39,289 nucleotides of DNA from Chloroflexota bacterium. GTDB taxonomy: Bacteria > Chloroflexota > Dormibacteria > Dormibacterales > Dormibacteraceae. The DNA lies in contig VBIW01000060.1 in NCBI GenBank assembly GCA_005880915.1, positions 1-39,289 on the forward strand, written 5' to 3'. A model generated the notes under the pieces. The model ran no database searches. It was not told the DNA's origin and saw nothing but the letters and a program-made list of their open reading frames with translations. Both the position numbers and the translations under genes were made by a program. Below, one piece after another: positions 38,070-39,289 of the stretch. How positions within the stretch are numbered: position 1 is the stretch's first letter; each line of letters opens with the position of its first letter.

Positions 38070-38684
38070 GTGCACAAGGTCCGGCTCGAGTCCGTCCGCC
38101 GCAAGTCCGGCGGCCGGATCCACCTGACCCCCAGGGTGCCGCAGGCCGGGCCGGTCACGACCCTGTGCGGCCAGACCCTCGCCGACAGCTCGTACGCGGC
38201 GGTCTCAGACGACCCCGACTGCACCAACTGCATCCGGCGCTCGAACGACCCGGCGCGGATCTCCGGTGCATTCTTCGCCCAGGAGGAAGGCTCCGAGCTG
38301 CTGCGGCTGTCCCTGGAGCAGGCGCAGTCCCGCAAGCCCAATCTCCGGGTGATCTCGGGTCATGGCGCCGAACGCGAGAAGCCGGTCGTCTGGCCCGCGG
38401 CGAAACCCCCGCCGGAGGTCGTCCCCGACCGAGTCGGCGAGCTGGTCACCCGCGGCTTCAAGCCTTCCGGCGAAGGCGTGTGGCGCAGCCCGCAGGGCGT
38501 GATCGTGAAGATGCGCAAGCATTTGCGCCCGCGCAGCGACGGAAAGGACTGGCGCTTTGCCGAGCTCGTCTTCGAGGGGTCCGTCGTGGCCACACGCATC
38601 GAAGCTGGCATTCGCATAAGGGCCGGCGACGTCGAGGTCAACCCGACGGACGATGGGGTCGAGGTCCAGCTCAAGAAAAAGTGA
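38070..38684 (+). CDS. Cys-cluster protein of unknown function
   Basis: A 204-residue protein starting at GTG. The N-terminal part has GRIHLTPRVPQAGPVTTLCGQTL then DDPDCTNCIRRS, an HL-CG-CxxC layout likely to bind zinc and resembling the small protein at 11068-11301. The middle is a Pro-rich linker, and the end is a compact domain (ELVTRGFKPSGEGVWRSPQGVIVKMRKHLRP, RFAELVFEGSVVATRIEAGIRIRAGDVEVNPTDDGVEVQLK). No family is recognised. Cys and His placement suggests a nucleic-acid- or protein-binding role. A hairpin follows the stop. Confidence 0.65.
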   Translation: MHKVRLESVRRKSGGRIHLTPRVPQAGPVTTLCGQTLADSSYAAVSDDPDCTNCIRRSNDPARISGAFFAQEEGSELLRLSLEQAQSRKPNLRVISGHGAEREKPVVWPAAKPPPEVVPDRVGELVTRGFKPSGEGVWRSPQGVIVKMRKHLRPRSDGKDWRFAELVFEGSVVATRIEAGIRIRAGDVEVNPTDDGVEVQLKKK

Positions 38685-38685
38685 A

Positions 38686-38706
38686 GGGGCCGGGACACCC
38701 CGGCCC
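38686..38706. terminator. Hairpin between convergent genes
   Basis: GGGGCCGGG and CCCGGCCCC form a perfect 9-bp stem with loop ACA, just after the rightward stop and before the end of the leftward transporter gene. No T-run is present. Probably a bidirectional terminator. Confidence 0.65.
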
Positions 38707-38726
38707 CCAATGCTTCGAAAAATCGA

Positions 38727-39289
38727 TCAGCTCGCCTTGCTGGCGAACTCGTTGGTGTAGGTCTCGCTGAGGTTGGCCGACTTGCCCTTGTAGCTGGTCA
38801 CGAACTGCTGCTGGATCTTCTGCACGGTCTCCGGTCCGCCCGCGGGCATCTTGCAGTCGGTGCCGAAGATGGCGATCTGGCTCTTCAGGTCGTTCACGTA
38901 TGAGGCCTTGTCGCCGGCGTAGTAGTCGGTCGGCATCTGCCCCGCGATCTCGTCCGCCGTGTGCGAGTGCATGTACTTCAGGGTCTTGACGTATGCGTTG
39001 ACCAGGCGCTGCGCCGTGTCTTTGTTGGAGTTGACCCAGTCGTTCTTGGCGAAAACGCCGATGAAGGGATAGTCACCGCCGAGGGCGGCTCGGGTGTCCG
39101 CCGGCGAGAGCAAGCTCACCAGGATCTTGCCCTTCCCAGAGTTGACCAGGCGCGAGATGGTCGGGAACGTGGTCATCCCGGCGACGATCTTCTTCTGCTG
39201 GATGGCGGCGATGAAGGTGTCGCCTGCACCGACCGCCACGTAGTGCGCGCCGGTGGGGTCGACGCCGGCGCTGCCGAGGATCGCCTGCG
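38727..39289 (-). CDS. ABC transporter substrate-binding protein, NMT1/SsuA-like (5' end missing)
   Basis: The last 187 residues or so of a periplasmic-type binding protein; its start lies beyond the window. The visible part reads QAILGSAGVDPTGAHYVAVGAGDTFIAAIQQKKIVAGMTTFPTISRLVNSGKGKILVSL, then FIGVFAKNDWVNSNKDTAQRLVNAYVKTLKYMHSHTADEIAGQMPTDYYAGDK. This is the second-lobe pattern of the NMT1/THI5/SsuA group, which binds sulfonates, nitrate or pyrimidine-like compounds for import. The ligand cannot be read from this part. A permease and ATPase would be expected nearby, outside the window. Confidence 0.88.
   Translation of the reverse strand, partial: QAILGSAGVDPTGAHYVAVGAGDTFIAAIQQKKIVAGMTTFPTISRLVNSGKGKILVSLLSPADTRAALGGDYPFIGVFAKNDWVNSNKDTAQRLVNAYVKTLKYMHSHTADEIAGQMPTDYYAGDKASYVNDLKSQIAIFGTDCKMPAGGPETVQKIQQQFVTSYKGKSANLSETYTNEFASKAS

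Noticed and set aside
1..39289. tRNA, rRNA and phage or insertion-sequence genes
   Set aside because: I looked for cloverleaf-like segments ending in the GTTCRANNC pattern, for conserved rRNA stretches and for transposase or integrase motifs, and saw none that I could support.

Overview
The window is GC-rich bacterial chromosome with tightly packed genes. Start and stop codons often overlap (ATGA, GTGA, TTGA), and several genes have a -10-like hexamer only 6 to 9 bases before the start codon, which suggests leaderless mRNAs. An F420/deazaflavin-type oxidoreductase, a DUF4242 protein, many one-component regulators and an ECF sigma factor fit a soil Terrabacteria lineage. Chloroflexota, Dormibacterota or Actinomycetota are my best guesses by inference; there is no rRNA gene to settle it. 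I saw no tRNA, rRNA, phage, insertion sequence or CRISPR array.

Layout. Positions 1-3900 hold the end of an acetate-type sodium symporter, small membrane or secreted proteins, a DUF4242 protein and a three-domain hydrolase/cyclase-like/LuxR regulator. Positions 3900-12150 are mixed housekeeping and accessory genes: an SDR oxidoreductase, RecQ, a DUF4013-GNAT fusion, a PadR unit, a TetR plus F420-type enzyme pair, a DUF5519 protein, and a nucleotidyltransferase flanked by two copies of a GGGCCC-containing repeat.

Positions 12250-17860 form the most striking block. It is one leftward, nearly gapless six-gene operon: a CsoR-type metal sensor, a DUF318-like permease with a natural poly-His tail, an esterase, an ATP-grasp ligase, a circularly permuted ATP-grasp ligase and a GCS2/YbdK carboxylate-amine ligase. 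It begins at a textbook CsoR operator, so it may be a metal-responsive pathway that builds a small amide-linked compound. A small HExxH membrane protein is read divergently from the same operator.

Positions 19430-31845 are a nucleoside salvage and catabolism island: deoC, an aldehyde dehydrogenase, a truncated aldehyde dehydrogenase paralog, hpt, adenosine deaminase, upp, a uridine phosphorylase-like gene, a pyrimidine-nucleoside phosphorylase, and a four-gene BMP-type nucleoside ABC importer with an intrinsic-terminator-like hairpin in its leader. Imported nucleosides would be split to bases (recovered by Hpt and Upp) and pentose phosphates. Deoxyribose 5-phosphate would go through DeoC to acetaldehyde, then through the dehydrogenase to acetate.

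Positions 31846-39289 hold REP-like repeats, a HAD hydrolase, an ECF sigma factor coupled to a membrane-anchored duplicated beta-propeller protein, a ring-cleaving dioxygenase-like VOC protein, a PD-(D/E)XK-like protein, a zincin-like protein, two small proteins, and the end of an NMT1/SsuA-like ABC substrate-binding protein.
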